DNA of 64,000 nt. Source: Batkoa obscura (Eukaryota; Entomophthoromycota; Entomophthoromycetes; Entomophthorales; Batkoaceae). The position numbers and the translations under genes were made by a program. The stretch covers positions 1,178,001 to 1,242,000 of the forward strand of contig JASVEC010000006.1 of NCBI GenBank assembly GCA_030770535.1. Direction: 5' to 3'. The notes under the pieces are model-generated. The model worked only from the letters and a program-made list of their open reading frames with translations, did not search any database and was not told the DNA's origin. Shown in pieces: positions 24,335-37,154 of the stretch (its first letter is position 1; the number at the start of each line of letters is the position of its first letter).

Positions 24335-26900
24335 AATTGAGCTATGATTAAATAACATTAGCAAAATAATATAAAGCAGATGAGATATTGGTTGAGCTTG
24401 AACAGATAAAAATTATTGTTAAATGTAAACTATATTATAATAAAGGTACTTTATATTAAATAATGCTAACTTTGGTATTTTTATAAAACATTATCATCAA
24501 TAATGGTAGAGTAATCCTTTTAATAATATATAGTGATAACAGTTATTTCGCTCAATTTATTGAGCCTATACTTTATTGGAAAACTATATTGTTTTTAGAA
24601 GTAATAAAAGTGTTGGAAAATAAATACTTTAGTGCAATTGGATATAACACATAAGACAATATACAATCCGTATTATTTTATTTAATAAATAATATTAATT
24701 AATTATTATTAATGAGAATAACTTGGGAAAGATAACGATTCAAGAAAGCAATTGTGGTTAAGATAACAAGGGAAACCTTGACAAAAATAATCCAACGATT
24801 TTCAATGATACCAAAGTAATCAAATAAACATTTTAAAACAAGAAATTCTTGGATTGTATTAAGAATATCATAGCTACCAAACGCTAAACCAAGGACAATA
24901 AACTTTCCTACGTTTCTATCTTTCACCCTTGCTAGTAATAACATTATTGAAAAATTAGAACATAAAAAACATACAAGTAGAGATACTGGAGCTAAATTAA
25001 CTAATAAAACAAGGAATGGAATAGGAAGGATTGATTGTAGAAAGTTAATCACGATTAAGCAAAAAAATACAATAGAAATTCCATTACAAGTAATATTATA
25101 TACATAATTTGGGTCAAATTTGTTCAATGCGATAGGCAAATAGAGTGAGCTTAAGAGCAAAGTAGCTACTATAAATAGGATTGTAGCAGGAAAAAAATCC
25201 TCAAAGACTGGAACTAATTCATTTTTATCAGTCCCAAACATACCTATATACCATCCTGGCAATACCGCCATTGCATATGTAGTTAAGTATTGGTTTAATA
25301 TGTATGAAATAATTAAAAGTGAAGTTCGTCTAGTAGGCAACTTAGTTAAAAATCGGGAATAGAAAGTATCCTGAGATGAGTTGATAAAAACATACTTAAG
25401 GTCCCCTGTATCATGATCCATCAATACTTGAGCTTTATCACTTTTAATTGGAAGTGAAGTGATATCTAACTTATTATCCGAAGGTAATAATAAATAATGA
25501 GAATAATAGCCAAATATAGCTAATACAGTAGCACTACATAAAACAGGGAATAATAGTGGGTATCGAAGGAATATTAATTTTGGAGTGAACCAATTTGGGA
25601 TTTGATTTTTGTAAGATCCAAAAAAAGATTTTATAATATCCGAAATGGCCCCATTAAATAGCCTACTAAATAATAATAACACATACGCAAAACCTATAAT
25701 TAGTTAGTTTATCAACTTCAAAGTAGTAAATTTGAAAATACTTTGATGTTTTGATTCATAGAGAATTGCTATAAGTCCATAAGGAATAGCTTTCAATCCA
25801 CCAGATAAACCCAAACCAATTAAAGTAGCACGAATAGAAAAGAGATTTGGTGATATAGATAAAAATATTATTAAAATGGATATTGCATAAATTGATAATG
25901 GGATGATTGTTTTAGTTCCGTATTTATCAGCCATATATCCAACAATAATTACAGCTATAGGTTCTACACAGTGAAAATAATTAAAATTCGATATGAGATA
26001 AATGTCCTTATCAAGGTGACTACGTGGCCCCCCGCCCAGTTCTAATAAAGCCTAAAAGTTCCATTAATTTGTAAGAGTTAAATTATTGTTATATTTACAT
26101 CAGTATAAAGATTTCTGATACACAGCGGAAATGCGTCAATAAAACCACATAATAAGATTATTTTAAAACAGTTCAAATACGAAAAATGAGCTGAACCTAG
26201 TTATGGTTTTATTAAATTTAGTTTTATATTGTAGATAGTATTCTTATTACCAGTTGATATTAAATTCATTTTTTAATAAAAATAAACTAAAAGTAAAAAA
26301 AACACTCTAATTTATACCATATACCAAATAAGAACACCAAATCACAAGCTTAATTAGTTCTTTAGAATTGACGTATTATTGCACTTAAATACTGCTATGA
26401 CATTCCTATTCTTGCTATACGATATTTTAACTCAACTTAGCTGCGGAAAACCCCATTTTTTATAAAAATCAAGAAATTAGCCTTATGATAGTTTATTACA
26501 GTCATGATTGCTGCTTCCCTTTATATTCGGTAAAAAGATATCGGATATTTTTACTAAATACACCAAGGAAATCAACAATTATGATTGTAGTTAAATGATG
26601 TAAGTTTATTAAAGTGGAAAAATTGAAAAAGTTTGAAATTCTTAAAATGAGTAAGAATTTTTTCAATGTGGAAGGAGAGAACGGTGTGAAGGTTATAGAT
26701 AAAGATGGCCAATAAGCTTTTACTACTTGAGACTTAGAGACGCAATCCGAAAGTTAACTCTTTATATATCTGGTTTTACAACTCAAGTAAAGTATAATTA
26801 ATTTTTTTATTCAATATCCTTTCGAACTTCAATTATAGTTGTATAAAAAATTCATTTGATCCCTTTAAACTCACAATTAAATACTTTACCATTTATAAAA
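24335..26900. repeat. Segmental duplication unit 2 (MFS gene plus flanks)
   Basis: Partner of 21240-23640. Compared with unit 1, its 5' flank carries an additional ~95 bp (about 26486-26580) bounded by ATGAT at both sides, which is either an insertion here or a loss in unit 1. Confidence 0.75.
24699..26269 (-). CDS. MFS-type transporter, paralogue 2
   Basis: Four exons in coding order: 26269-26251, 26196-26099, 26051-25742 and 25693-24699. They give about 473 aa. The first coding exon is only 19 nt (MNLISTG with the shared codon). MFS motif A reads VGYMADKYGTKT. The last ~100 coding bases and about 95 bases of exon 3 (around IRATLIGLGLSGGLKAIPYG) are practically identical to paralogue 1, while the middle is well diverged (for example VTFEDFF-region changes and SYDILNTIQEFL instead of GYGIVQSIQTSI). 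This mosaic suggests gene conversion between the tandem copies. All frames are open, so it looks functional. Confidence 0.8.
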
Positions 26901-26999
26901 TTACTTTAATAATGGATAAAAAACTTATATAGCGGAATATTTGAAAGTACTTGACAATTAATAGTTAAATATAGGGGAAATGTAATTTTTTCGAAGACA

Positions 27000-27107
27000 A
27001 CATGGGGATGTATTTTTTTGTTTAATAATTTTACTAACAATCTTTTCGCTCAAATAGTGCTTAAAAAATGGAAAAAGTAATGAAACCAAAAAAAACATCC
27101 ACATATA
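27000..27107 (+). mobile_element. MITE copy 8
   Basis: Plus-oriented copy; left end CATGGGGATGT, right end CATCCACATATA; core CGCTCAAATAGTGCTTAAAA. Confidence 0.85.
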
Positions 27108-28209
27108 TTCAATGTTTTTACTTCTTTTAATAAATGCTTTTGAATATATGATTTAGTATGTTTTGAAACTATAATTAGCTTACTATTTTATTGAACTTAT
27201 AAACTAGTTACAATAAAGCCTAAACTTAGACCTTTATTAGTAATAAAAATAGATTTCAAAAAAAATACTTAATAACTTATTTATTAACCACAATATTACT
27301 TCGATGATAGATGCTTTAAAGTATGCTTTAAAATTGATAATATCATAGAAAACTATAAATCAAACTAATTGACTAGATTGTGTTTTCGAAATCAATTTAA
27401 GCTATCTAATGGTATAAATGATAATAATAAAAGTAGAAACTATTAATTTTAGAAATTTTGATTTAAAACTGTAATTGTTTCAATATTTAAGCCCAGTCGT
27501 AAAAACTACCATTCAATTTTAGCAACTTGGAATACTGAGTCATAAAATGGATATTAAATTAATATTAATAAATAAATTATTGATTGCAAAAATGAATTCA
27601 CATATCATAATCTCAAATATAGTATAATATAATATAATTATTAATAATTGGGTTAAATACTATTCATATAATAAGTTGTTATTACATATTTTTAACATAT
27701 CAGTTCTAATTTCTCAGTAAGCATTTGAAAAAAAAACAGTAGAAATTCAACCTTAAATCGAAAGAATTTTTATTCAACAAATTTAATAAAACTTTAATTT
27801 GACTTTTGCCACAAACATAACATATATCCTGAATTCACCCTCACCAGCATTTTATATTAAAATATCCTGAGCAGCATCTATTTAATAAATATTTAATTAA
27901 AATGCTGGCTACGTGTTCAAAGGAGTTTTAATTACCCTTATTTGATAGCCGTGGATTCAAAAGGTAGTTTTTTAATTGTTAAAGTTACTATGGAGAATTA
28001 AAGGAAGTTACTTTATTATTTATATCTCGACTCAGTGTGAAGTTATTAGAATGGATTTAATTATAAATGCAACACAAACTTGAGTTTTAATTTTAACTTA
28101 CCGCTTTGAGATAATTTGTAGAAAAATGTCGTAGAGATCGAAATTTTATTTTACGTAAAATATCAAGAATATTATCTCTTTCATATACTTGATTGGTTTA
28201 GTGTAATCA

Positions 28210-28220
28210 CAGGCCAATCA
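28210..28220 (+). promoter_or_regulatory. Possible CCAAT box
   Basis: GGCCAATCAGC, a good NF-Y/HAP-type CCAAT word, lies ~290 bp upstream of the MARVEL-like start, in a locally GC-richer patch. Distance and context fit, but a single short word is weak evidence. Confidence 0.3.
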
Positions 28221-28504
28221 GCGCAACCTCATGATTTCTGTTAGTGTTATCTTTTGTCACCCACCCATTGAAAAATTACTTTCGATCTAAGAGTGAAGAT
28301 CGAAATTAGTATGTTCAGGATCTCAATTTTCTCAATGGAAAAGTTAGAAAGAGATTCAACCTCTAAAAAGATGGGGTGAAAAAAGCAACTGAAAAAAGTA
28401 GAAAAAAATTAACATAAATAGGACCTCTTAAACTTCCAATTCAATTTAAATACTTTCTATTAAAACTAGTTGGCTTTACTATTATTCCTAATTTATTATC
28501 TAAC

Positions 28505-28993
28505 ATGTCGTCTTTGACCCTTCAACCCAATTCTAATACCATAGTTAATGAAGATATTCCCGAATCTAAAGAATTTCAACAAGATTTTTCAAGTTATCAA
28601 TCTTTAAGACTGACCCAAGCCATCATGGGAGCCCTGTATTACTTATTTTTTATTTTCTATGAACTTAACTTCAGTACCGAAAATAGCAACATGACATTAT
28701 TATTTTCCTTAGTTTCCTTTATCGTTGCTTTATTATTAGGAGATTTACATGTAGCTTATAAAGCTATGCCAAGTGTTTATATGTCAGCTCAAATATTTCC
28801 TGGCTCTTTGGAGTGCATCTCATTAGCTATCTCGGTAGCTTGGATGGTTCATTCTTTAACTTGGTTACAATGCTCAGTTGTTTTGATAAATACAAATCTT
28901 GAAGCTAGCTTTTTAGCTATCTACATAACTAAGTTTTTAACAACGATATCTTTACTTAATTGGATCTCATGGACCTTTTCATTTATCTTTTAA
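28505..28993 (+). CDS. MARVEL-like four-span membrane protein
   Basis: Single exon of 162 aa, ATG at 28505. A hydrophilic N-terminus (~30 residues) is followed by four hydrophobic segments at about residues 35-55, 63-80, 92-118 and 130-160. The layout QSLRLTQAIMGALYY, then a short extracellular loop, then LLFSLVSFIVALLLGDLHVAYK is like fungal MARVEL-domain proteins of the plasma membrane (eisosome/Nce102-type groups), which are of this size. Assignment rests on topology and size rather than on a decisive motif. Higher GC than its flanks supports coding. Confidence 0.6.
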   Translation: MSSLTLQPNSNTIVNEDIPESKEFQQDFSSYQSLRLTQAIMGALYYLFFIFYELNFSTENSNMTLLFSLVSFIVALLLGDLHVAYKAMPSVYMSAQIFPGSLECISLAISVAWMVHSLTWLQCSVVLINTNLEASFLAIYITKFLTTISLLNWISWTFSFIF

Positions 28994-30190
28994 TGAGTTT
29001 TTTACTTTGTGTATTTTAATAAAATTTGATTTTTGTTATTAAATGATTTTCTTTATTAATTTTTTATTTTGAAAGTAAATTAATAGTGAGCTGAGTTTAA
29101 AATTGAGGTTTTCCATTTGAACTAAAATGAAATAAAGGGTTTTAGTTTTAAACCTGATTGGCTAAAAATGATATAATAAAAATACGAAATATTTGGATAA
29201 GAGTTTAATTTGGTAAAAAAAAGCCCTCTAAAAAAGTTGGAGCAGCTTATAATTTTAATTGATGTTTTATAGCATGATTGGTAGGGTTTATTATTCAATT
29301 TGCACCATTTTTAAAATATCAAATATCATGGAGTAAAGTTTTCAATACAAATATAGTTATAAAAATAAACTTTATAATTTGATATTTTCTAACATCCTTA
29401 GTTTTAAGTTCAAATATTAAAATCACATAAAAATTTAACTTTTTTTTCAACGCAACCAAAAATATACACTCTTAAAAAGTAGTAATAATATAAATTAAGA
29501 AATTATATATATTAATTATATTTATACTTTGATAATACTTGTTATTAATACTATGGCTTTATTGTACTTATCAATATCATATTTTGAAACAATATTCATA
29601 AGTTCGGACAAATTACATAATCTACTGTTTATGATATTATCGACCTTAATTTGTTAAGTCACAAATAATTTTTGATGACAACCTAGTTAATTTAATAGCT
29701 AATGACATATCGTTATTAAATAGGACTAAATAAAAATATAATTCAATAACTAATCTAAAACAACTATCCCTTTAAGAAATATTACAAACATAATAATAGC
29801 CTAATCACAAAAACTTTTCATAAATTTTTAAGCGGAATTTTGGTTTATTGCTTTTATAATTCAATATTAGCCTTTTTGAGCTGATCGCGCTGGCCATGTT
29901 TTGTTAATCATAGAATCGCTTCATATACATCTTTCATATCCCTATTATCCTTATTGTTTTCTATTTGTACCTCCATATAATATTTAATATTAAAATATTT
30001 TATCTATAAAATAATTAAATCTAAAAAAATATTAGCAATTACCTAAAAATATCCATAAAATCTCTTTTAAAATTATCTATATACTTTAATATTTTGCGAT
30101 TAACTTATTTTAGACTGATTTATTGATTCCTTTTTATGTTACAGTCCAGATTAGCATAAGGTCAAAAAATATAAATATTGCAATAGCAAA
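28994..30190. other. Intergenic, nothing recognised
   Basis: Between the MARVEL-like gene and RPS14, both of which end or start away from it. AT-rich, no open frame, no copy of the window's repeats. Confidence 0.5.
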
Positions 30191-30959
30191 TTATAAACGA
30201 CGACCACGACGACCACCCTTTCTACGAGTAGAATCGGTAGGGATTGGAGTTACATCCTCTGTGAATTGTTTTAAAAAATACTAAAATGAAAAATATTCTA
30301 AATTACCAATACGGCCAATACGCATACCAGCACGGGCAAGAGCACGGAGAGCACTTTGTCCACCTGGACCTGGGGTCTTTGAACCAGTACCACCAGTAGC
30401 ACGCATTTTAATGTGGAGAGCGGTAATACCGATTTCCTTGCAACGGACAGCTACATCTTGGGCAGCTAACATAGCAGCGTATGGAGATGACTCATCACGA
30501 TCAGCCTTTACTTTCATACCACCTGAAATTTAAATTTAATACTTGAATCATAAAAATTAAATCGAAAATCTTACCGGTAACACGAACAATAGTTTCTTGA
30601 CCAGATAAATCAGTTACGTGCTAACAAAATGAGTTTAAAAATAGTTTGAAATTAAATTAAATAAATACTTACAACGAAGGTATCGTTGAAAGAAGCGAAA
30701 ATGTGAGCAACACCAAAGACAAGTTCACCTTCACGAACTTGAGGTCCGAGGGTGGTTGGCTCGGTTGGTGCGACCTTCTTAACTTTTTTTCCAGACTAAA
30801 TTTGATTTCTTAGTACTTTATTCTGTAATCTTTTTTAAAACATCCAGCTGATCTTAATTCTATTTCTTCAAATTCCATAAAATCTCTTTTTCTATTATCT
30901 TTATTTCCTTTGATTTTATATTTTTTATCTGCTGTTCTGCTTAATTATAGACATACCAT
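30191..30959 (-). CDS. RPS14: 40S ribosomal protein uS11 (RPS14)
   Basis: Five coding exons in order: 30959-30957, 30795-30673, 30620-30575, 30522-30307 and 30258-30191. They give 151 aa, the same as human RPS14. Family blocks are [77 protein letters not shown] and the basic end [11 protein letters not shown]. uS11 sits on the small-subunit platform and is needed for 20S pre-rRNA maturation. The first exon is inferred: the ORF frame after the intron at 30796-30956 has no ATG, and ATG followed directly by GTATGT at 30959-30951 supplies one in phase 0. This leaves a coding exon of only the start codon. Codon choice is strongly biased, as expected of a ribosomal protein. Confidence 0.92.
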
Positions 30960-31973
30960 TATGTTTTAGTGATGGATGGATAAGATACCAAAAGGGTTAA
31001 CTACACTTATTAGGTAGGCTAAGAGAAGGTTTTCTTTTTTTGAATTGTTAGCTTTATCAAAATCAGCGTTTGTTGAATCCCATTCGCTTATTTTGTCCTT
31101 TTTTGGCATAAGAAATTGACAGTTTTGTTCAATTTCAATCATTTTGAAACAATTTCAACTTTTATGATGCTTAATTGGCTCTTATTTAATGTATAAGTAT
31201 CGCATACTAGTATTTTAATGCATATCAACTATATCTAAATGATATTGAAATATATTTAACTGATGTATAACAGTATTAACTTATAATACCCTTATTTTAA
31301 TAAGCTCTTTGATTATGACTTGTCTTTTTATTAAATTTATTAATCAATCTTTATAACGCTATCAGCTTGAATAAAAGAATATTTTTAATTTTTAATTTTT
31401 AATTTTAATACTTTTTATAATTATTACACTAATATTTATTTGATATTATAATTATAAACTAAATTAAACTCAGTGATATATAACTATCCAACTAATGCCT
31501 TTGACAAAATGATCTTACTATTCATTTTATATAGCAATATATTAGCTATCATGATAATATATATTGCTTTTATTATGCAGAAGTTAATAATTTTGAAAAA
31601 ATGCTTACTTGAACACTATTTTAGTTAATATATTTTTAGTATAATAATATTAAAAGCATCATTTTTTTTAAAAAGACAGTTGCTAATTTTATTATTTTAT
31701 TATTTTATTATACGATAATAACATCAAATAGTTTATAGTAGCTTTTAATATAAAACGTATGGTTATAAAATAAATAAAGCTAAAAATGCCCCTCTAAAAA
31801 AGCACGTTTTTATTACTCAATAGTAGTTAAAGTATTTCCCAAATTGTTTAAACACATATATTAGTCATTTAAATAACTTGATAAATAATAATTATACGAT
31901 TAAAATTAAACTAACTAGATATGTTAGCGATATATTAGGGAAATTTAATACATATAAAATAAATACTCAAAAT
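30960..31973. other. Intergenic, nothing recognised
   Basis: RPS14 promoter side and ATG7 3' flank. Contains a short tandem of ATTTTTAA words near 31383-31405. No gene seen. Confidence 0.5.
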
Positions 31974-34332
31974 TTAGAATTCATTATTTTCATCAAGGTC
32001 ATCGTCCGAGCCAGACCAGGTAAGGGTATCAAGGAGTGATCCTTGAATTCCAGTTATTTCTTGCAATATTTGAGAGTTATTAAATACTTTAAATAAAAAT
32101 TCAATCCCATTTTTATTATAAGCTTCAACAACCTTAAATAATATTAATTAAAATAAAGTTATCTTTTAGCATAAACTTACATATTTGGAGCATCCTGTAC
32201 ATCTATCAAAAGGTGTACCATAAGTAAGGATCTGTTTATAGTTAGCTAAATATCCATTAATTCGATGAGGAATTGTGGTAGCCAATCGATTATTAGCCTC
32301 TCCATTATTAGTCTCATCGCTTTTATTAAAATCTGGTGGTAAAGCTAATCCACTTAATAAAAAATTAAATAAAGCTTAAACAATAAATTAAAATGGTACC
32401 GTTGAGGATGCTGTAGAATTGAAACTAATAATTCTACAGCATTTGCAGCAGCTATAGGTGCCAATCCAGGCCTTGTAACTGTACATTGCTCATCTAAGGA
32501 CCTATCTGTGATAGACTAAAAAAATAGTTAACACCAAAATTTATACAGGAAATATAATTACATCGCGGGGTGCAACAACATCACTACAAAAATAGCACGA
32601 TAAAGTATTTTCGTTATTACTGTCTTTCATACCATGCCTCAATACAGTATAAGAATCAAACCCCAAAGCTGCATTAATCATTAATTTGTTATGTTTATTT
32701 GCCAACATAGTTGGTAGCCATCTAGACTCTCTAGAATCCGTCAGCATAAAAATTGCGTCATTTTCTTTAATTAAACTCTCAAGTAATTCGACTTGTTCTA
32801 TTACTTCTTTTTCTTCTACTTGGGTTACCACGTGTCCAGGCATTGGTATATCAATTTTATACCCTTTAGCGTCCTGTTATTTGAAGAATTAACCTTATAT
32901 CCTTTTTATAATAATTCTATCACTTACAACTTCTGGATAAATTAATTTGAGATTTTCAGCAGCTGTGGCAGCCTTTTCTTTCCCACCATTTATACAGTCT
33001 TCAAATTTAAATAAAGGTTGTCGAACTGGATTTGAAAAAGACACCTTGCCATTATCAACAAAAGTGATATTATTTACATTCCATGCCTATAATAGTATAA
33101 CTATAAATATATATTTTAAACAAATATTACAACTTACCAATAAATTTAAAGCAATATGATTACCCAAGGTACCCGACCCCAACAACAAGCATTTACAGCT
33201 TCTAATAATATCTAAATCAATATTTGGCTCTGCATTCCATTTCATCAATTTTAAATTTAAACTGACAGAAGCGGTAGCTTGAGATAAAGGGTTCATATTT
33301 GAATTTAAATTAACCTTTTTAATTTGAAATTTATTATTCTCCCATCCTTTTAGTTTAATGTCTTCAATATTGGTAATATTGGTAATGTTTAGCTGAACTA
33401 CGTTGCTCCATTTTTGAATCTTGGAATTGTTCTGTCTCCTTATTCGTAATACATTAACCTGTTTAATTCCTTTGATACTTAAATAAATCAGTAAATTATT
33501 GAGTAAATAACTTGGCTTCTCATTTTCAAAAGAAGGGTCGATAAACCCAATATATTTTTTATTACTACTAATATCATTTAAATAAACTTCCTTAAGTTTG
33601 TTGATATCCAAAATTTCAATATTATTCTCACTATCATTTGAGAATATAAAAAAAGGAGAAAACTGGTTTGTAGAATTATTACCATTATGCATTACATTGA
33701 TGTGTTCTTGAATTCTATTAATCTAAACGATAATAAAATAAAATGATAATAAAATTCGAACTAAAAATACCTCTTCATCATTAAATAAATTGTCCATAGT
33801 TTGAATACTACTAATAGAAGCTAAAGGTCGGTTTTCCAAGCATAATATGGGGAACAAAAATTGATAATAAAATTCATATTTCTTTAAATCCGGATAACAA
33901 AATAAATAAACCGGGTTTAACAATAATATGTTGTTTAAAACCTCTTCACTTGAAATGTCTCTTATTACCTATTAAATACATCAATTAACTTCAATTTAAA
34001 TTTACTTAATTTACTTTATCTAAAACTTCCTTTTCCATTTCTTTAATTTCCATTTCCATAAATTCCTTCTTTTTATTAAATATTTTCAAGCGCGTTATCA
34101 GTGTAGTACAGCCAACCGTATTACTTAATGGGAGAAAAGCCTTTTCATTAACTGAACAAAAAGGTGCCATCTTATTTTTAAACTGATTTAAAATTTGTGC
34201 GTGAATGGTAATAATTTCTTCATTTAACTTATACTCTTCTAATTTTTTCTCTCTTAATATATACCAAAAATTGATATCGATAGCTGATTTGTAGTTCATA
34301 AAACTTAGATCTTTTCCTTCTGAAGTTTCCAT
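31974..34332 (-). CDS. ATG7: Autophagy E1-like enzyme Atg7
   Basis: Eight exons in coding order: 34332-34015, 33968-33771, 33722-33138, 33086-32928, 32873-32562, 32515-32400, 32352-32181 and 32132-31974. They give about 672 aa. The N-terminal domain has the typical KGWENNKFQ and [13 protein letters not shown] blocks. The adenylation domain starts [18 protein letters not shown] (~350) and continues [20 protein letters not shown]. The active-site cysteine is in [18 protein letters not shown] (Cys ~535). Zinc-type cysteines are in SCYFCSD and DRCTGCSKY. The acidic C-terminus ([10 protein letters not shown]) fits the Atg8-binding tail. Atg7 activates Atg8 and Atg12 for transfer to Atg3 and Atg10. 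All eight exons keep phase; the key residues are present. Confidence 0.95.
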
Positions 34333-34854
34333 TTTGTATTATTTCTGTACTTGTTTAAATAGCAAGCTTTTGTTAATTAACAAATATTTGAAATTAATAC
34401 TCATTTCTGAACTGCATAAAAATGCGGGCTGTCTATTGATTGGAGAGACAATAATAGGAATGAAAAGAATATAGTATAAAATAATTACAAAATAAAAAGT
34501 ATTATAAAAAGTATTACTAGTACAACGCTAGATAAATAAGTTGTTTATTTTTAAGGCTGAATAAGTTTCTTTAGTCTACGCACTTAACTAATATTGATTT
34601 TTAGCCTAAAATACTATTATCAAAACAAAAGAATGTTTTAATTGTATAAATTAAACAAGTGAAATATTATTGGTATAAAATATAGCAAAATTTATAATAG
34701 AATATGTTTATTTACCATCAATCTATATTACACAGATAACTATGAACATAAAAATCTATAAGGGATAATAAAAAGTGAAATAAATGATAATAAACTTAAA
34801 CAGTGTAACATCGTCTATATTAATTTACTACTATTCTATAGTTCTATCCCATAA
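34333..34854. other. Intergenic, ATG7 promoter side and DBP3 3' flank
   Basis: No gene or repeat recognised. Confidence 0.5.
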
Positions 34855-36539
34855 TCAATCAAACACAATTTTAGTAGGTTTAGCATTCTCATCAATGTCT
34901 TTAAAGAAAGCACCATATGCTTTATGTTCCTTCTTTTTAACTGTAGTGCCAAACTTTAATAAGTTTTCTGGTACATCTTGATTTGCTGATTTCAATACAT
35001 TAATCAATGCTCCAGAATGCTGTTTATCATGAGCCGTAAAAAAGGTATGTGAAATCCCTTTATTTCCTGCTCTACCTGTACGTCCAATACGATGTACATA
35101 ATCATCAATGGTTAACGGAAAAGTGTAATTAATTACATATTCTACTTTAGGAATATCTAGCCCTCTTGCTGCTACATCAGTAGCAATTAATAATGGGCAA
35201 GTACCATCCTTAAATCTGGCCAAAGCTTCAGTTCTTTGGTTTTGACTTAAATCACCTTGAATAGCCTAAACAAAATCAAATTAAAAACTAATAAGTTAAG
35301 AAACTAAACTAATTACCGCAACTTTGTATCCTTTATAACGTAAACTTTGTTCAACACGTACTGCTTCTTTTTTATATAAAACAAATACTAAAACTCGATT
35401 TTCTCTACTTTTATGATAGTTTCGAAGTATTTCAATCAACTTTCTATCTTTTGCAAATGGATCATCTAATACTTCAACAATTTGAGTAACATTATGCGAT
35501 ACTGCTAAATCTTCAGAACCGATCGTAACATGGATGGGTTTACTTAAAAACTCATTAGCTAACTTACGGATGGTTTCTGGCCAAGTAGCGGACAACATAA
35601 CGGTTTGTCTTTTGCTATGGATCTTTGAAATTAAACTACGGATAGCTGGTTCAAACCCAAAGTCCAACATTCTATCAGCTTCGTCTAAGACTAAATAGTT
35701 TACTTGACTTATATCGCAACTATTGTCTTCAATTAAATCTAACAATCTTCCTGGGGTAGCTATGATGATTTGTACTCCTTTCTTCAAGTCTCTTCTTTGA
35801 CTATCTTTTGGTACACCTCCATAAATACAAGTACTTCTAATACCAAACATTTGTCCTACCTTTTCACAAATTTCATAAGATTGCATAGCTAACTCTCTAG
35901 TTGGGGCCAAAATCAAGACAGTTGGTAGCTTTGACTTCATCTTCCCAGTCCTTTTAATGTGCATAAGCGCTGGTAAAGTAAAAGCCAATGTTTTACCAGA
36001 GCTAACATAAAAATAAATAAATAAATAAATTCATAATTTTTTACAATAATTACTTACCCAGTTTGAGCAATACCAACTACATCTCTGTTATTTAAAATAA
36101 TTGGCCAGCATGAGCTTTGAATTGGGGTTGGTTCTTTAAAATTTTTACAATATTCTAAAATTTCCGAAGAAAAACCAGCATGATTGAATTTTAGAACTGG
36201 CTTATAATTTTTATCCCCATTATAAGTAATACTGTTCTTTTCACGGAACTTTTGAATATCATCAGTACTTAATTTACTTGTTTCTTCGTGTTCAACATAA
36301 GTACCACTTTCATTACTGTTGCTATTGGCCTTGGCTTCAACTTCGCTACTTTTTTCTTTCTTTGCTTTTTTGTCTAATTCCGAGTTACTATCATCCTCTT
36401 TATCACTCTCTTCTACTTTACGTTTGTTTTCTTTGTTTTCTTTTTTAGCTTTATTTTTCTTTTCTTTTTTGCTTTTATCTTTTTTGCCCTCTACTTCACT
36501 CTTCACCTTTTTATCTAATTTTTTATCCTCAATTGCCAT
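34855..36539 (-). CDS. DBP3: DEAD-box RNA helicase Dbp3
   Basis: Three exons in coding order: 36539-36058, 36001-35317 and 35265-34855. They give about 525 aa (yeast Dbp3 523). The first ~75 residues are a Lys/Glu-rich tail typical of Dbp3. The Q motif region reads [19 protein letters not shown], which is close to the Dbp3 signature; then come AQTGSGKT (motif I, split by intron 1), [18 protein letters not shown] (~267), [14 protein letters not shown] and [10 protein letters not shown]. Dbp3 assists cleavage at site A3 in pre-rRNA during 60S assembly in the nucleolus. All motifs are complete. It is divergent from MFS paralogue 3 with ~615 bp between the starts. Confidence 0.93.
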
Positions 36540-37154
36540 ACTTTATGTTTAATTGTATTAACAAGGAATAGTCAAAGTTCCCAAAATTATTTTTATATTC
36601 AGCTTTTTTGGGGTTCTTGTTAATTTAAAGACGTCTTATTGGTTGTTTTTAAATTTTAAATTTGATGGTTGAGAATTAATATGAAATTAATACCTTGATT
36701 GCTTAAGATTTTAAAAAAAAAGTAGATAAAACAAAAATTTAATTTTTATTAGTTCTCAAATAACATTGTATTTGCTACACTAAATTGATGTTAAAAAAAC
36801 TTTTGTGTTTATAAACAAATTGTATTGAATTTTTCAATTATATACGATGATTCAAGTGCTTTTGTTTTACATTTTAATTTATTGAAATAAGATATAACTT
36901 TAGAGTATAGAAAATTGTCTTTCAAAGTTAATTGAAATCTAGTTAATGATATAAAAAGACTTTAATTTCCTGAAAGCAGCATTAGATAAAAAATACGATT
37001 TCCTTATTTCAGTTCTAACTTGAGCTAAAGAACCATGTGATCTAAGGAATGATGATAAAGTGGCAGCCAAGGGTGAAAATAAGTTGATGCCAAGGGAAGT
37101 TAATTAAGCGTTTAATTTATTATAGTGATTTGATTTATTTTATTTTTCTTAAAA
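36540..37154. other. Shared upstream region of DBP3 and MFS paralogue 3
   Basis: Divergent promoter region. AT-rich; no motif I can name. Unlike the other two MFS genes, it lacks the shared 5' flank with TTAGTTCTTTAGAATTGACG. Confidence 0.5.

Larger units (their letters stand above)
23154..24698. other. Intergenic between the two MFS paralogues
   Basis: Holds the 5' flank of paralogue 1, MITE copies 6 and 7, and the 3' flank of paralogue 2. No further gene seen. Confidence 0.5.
26270..28504. other. Intergenic with one MITE
   Basis: Holds the 5' flank of MFS paralogue 2, MITE copy 8 and the promoter side of the MARVEL-like gene. No open frame that looks coding. Confidence 0.5.
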
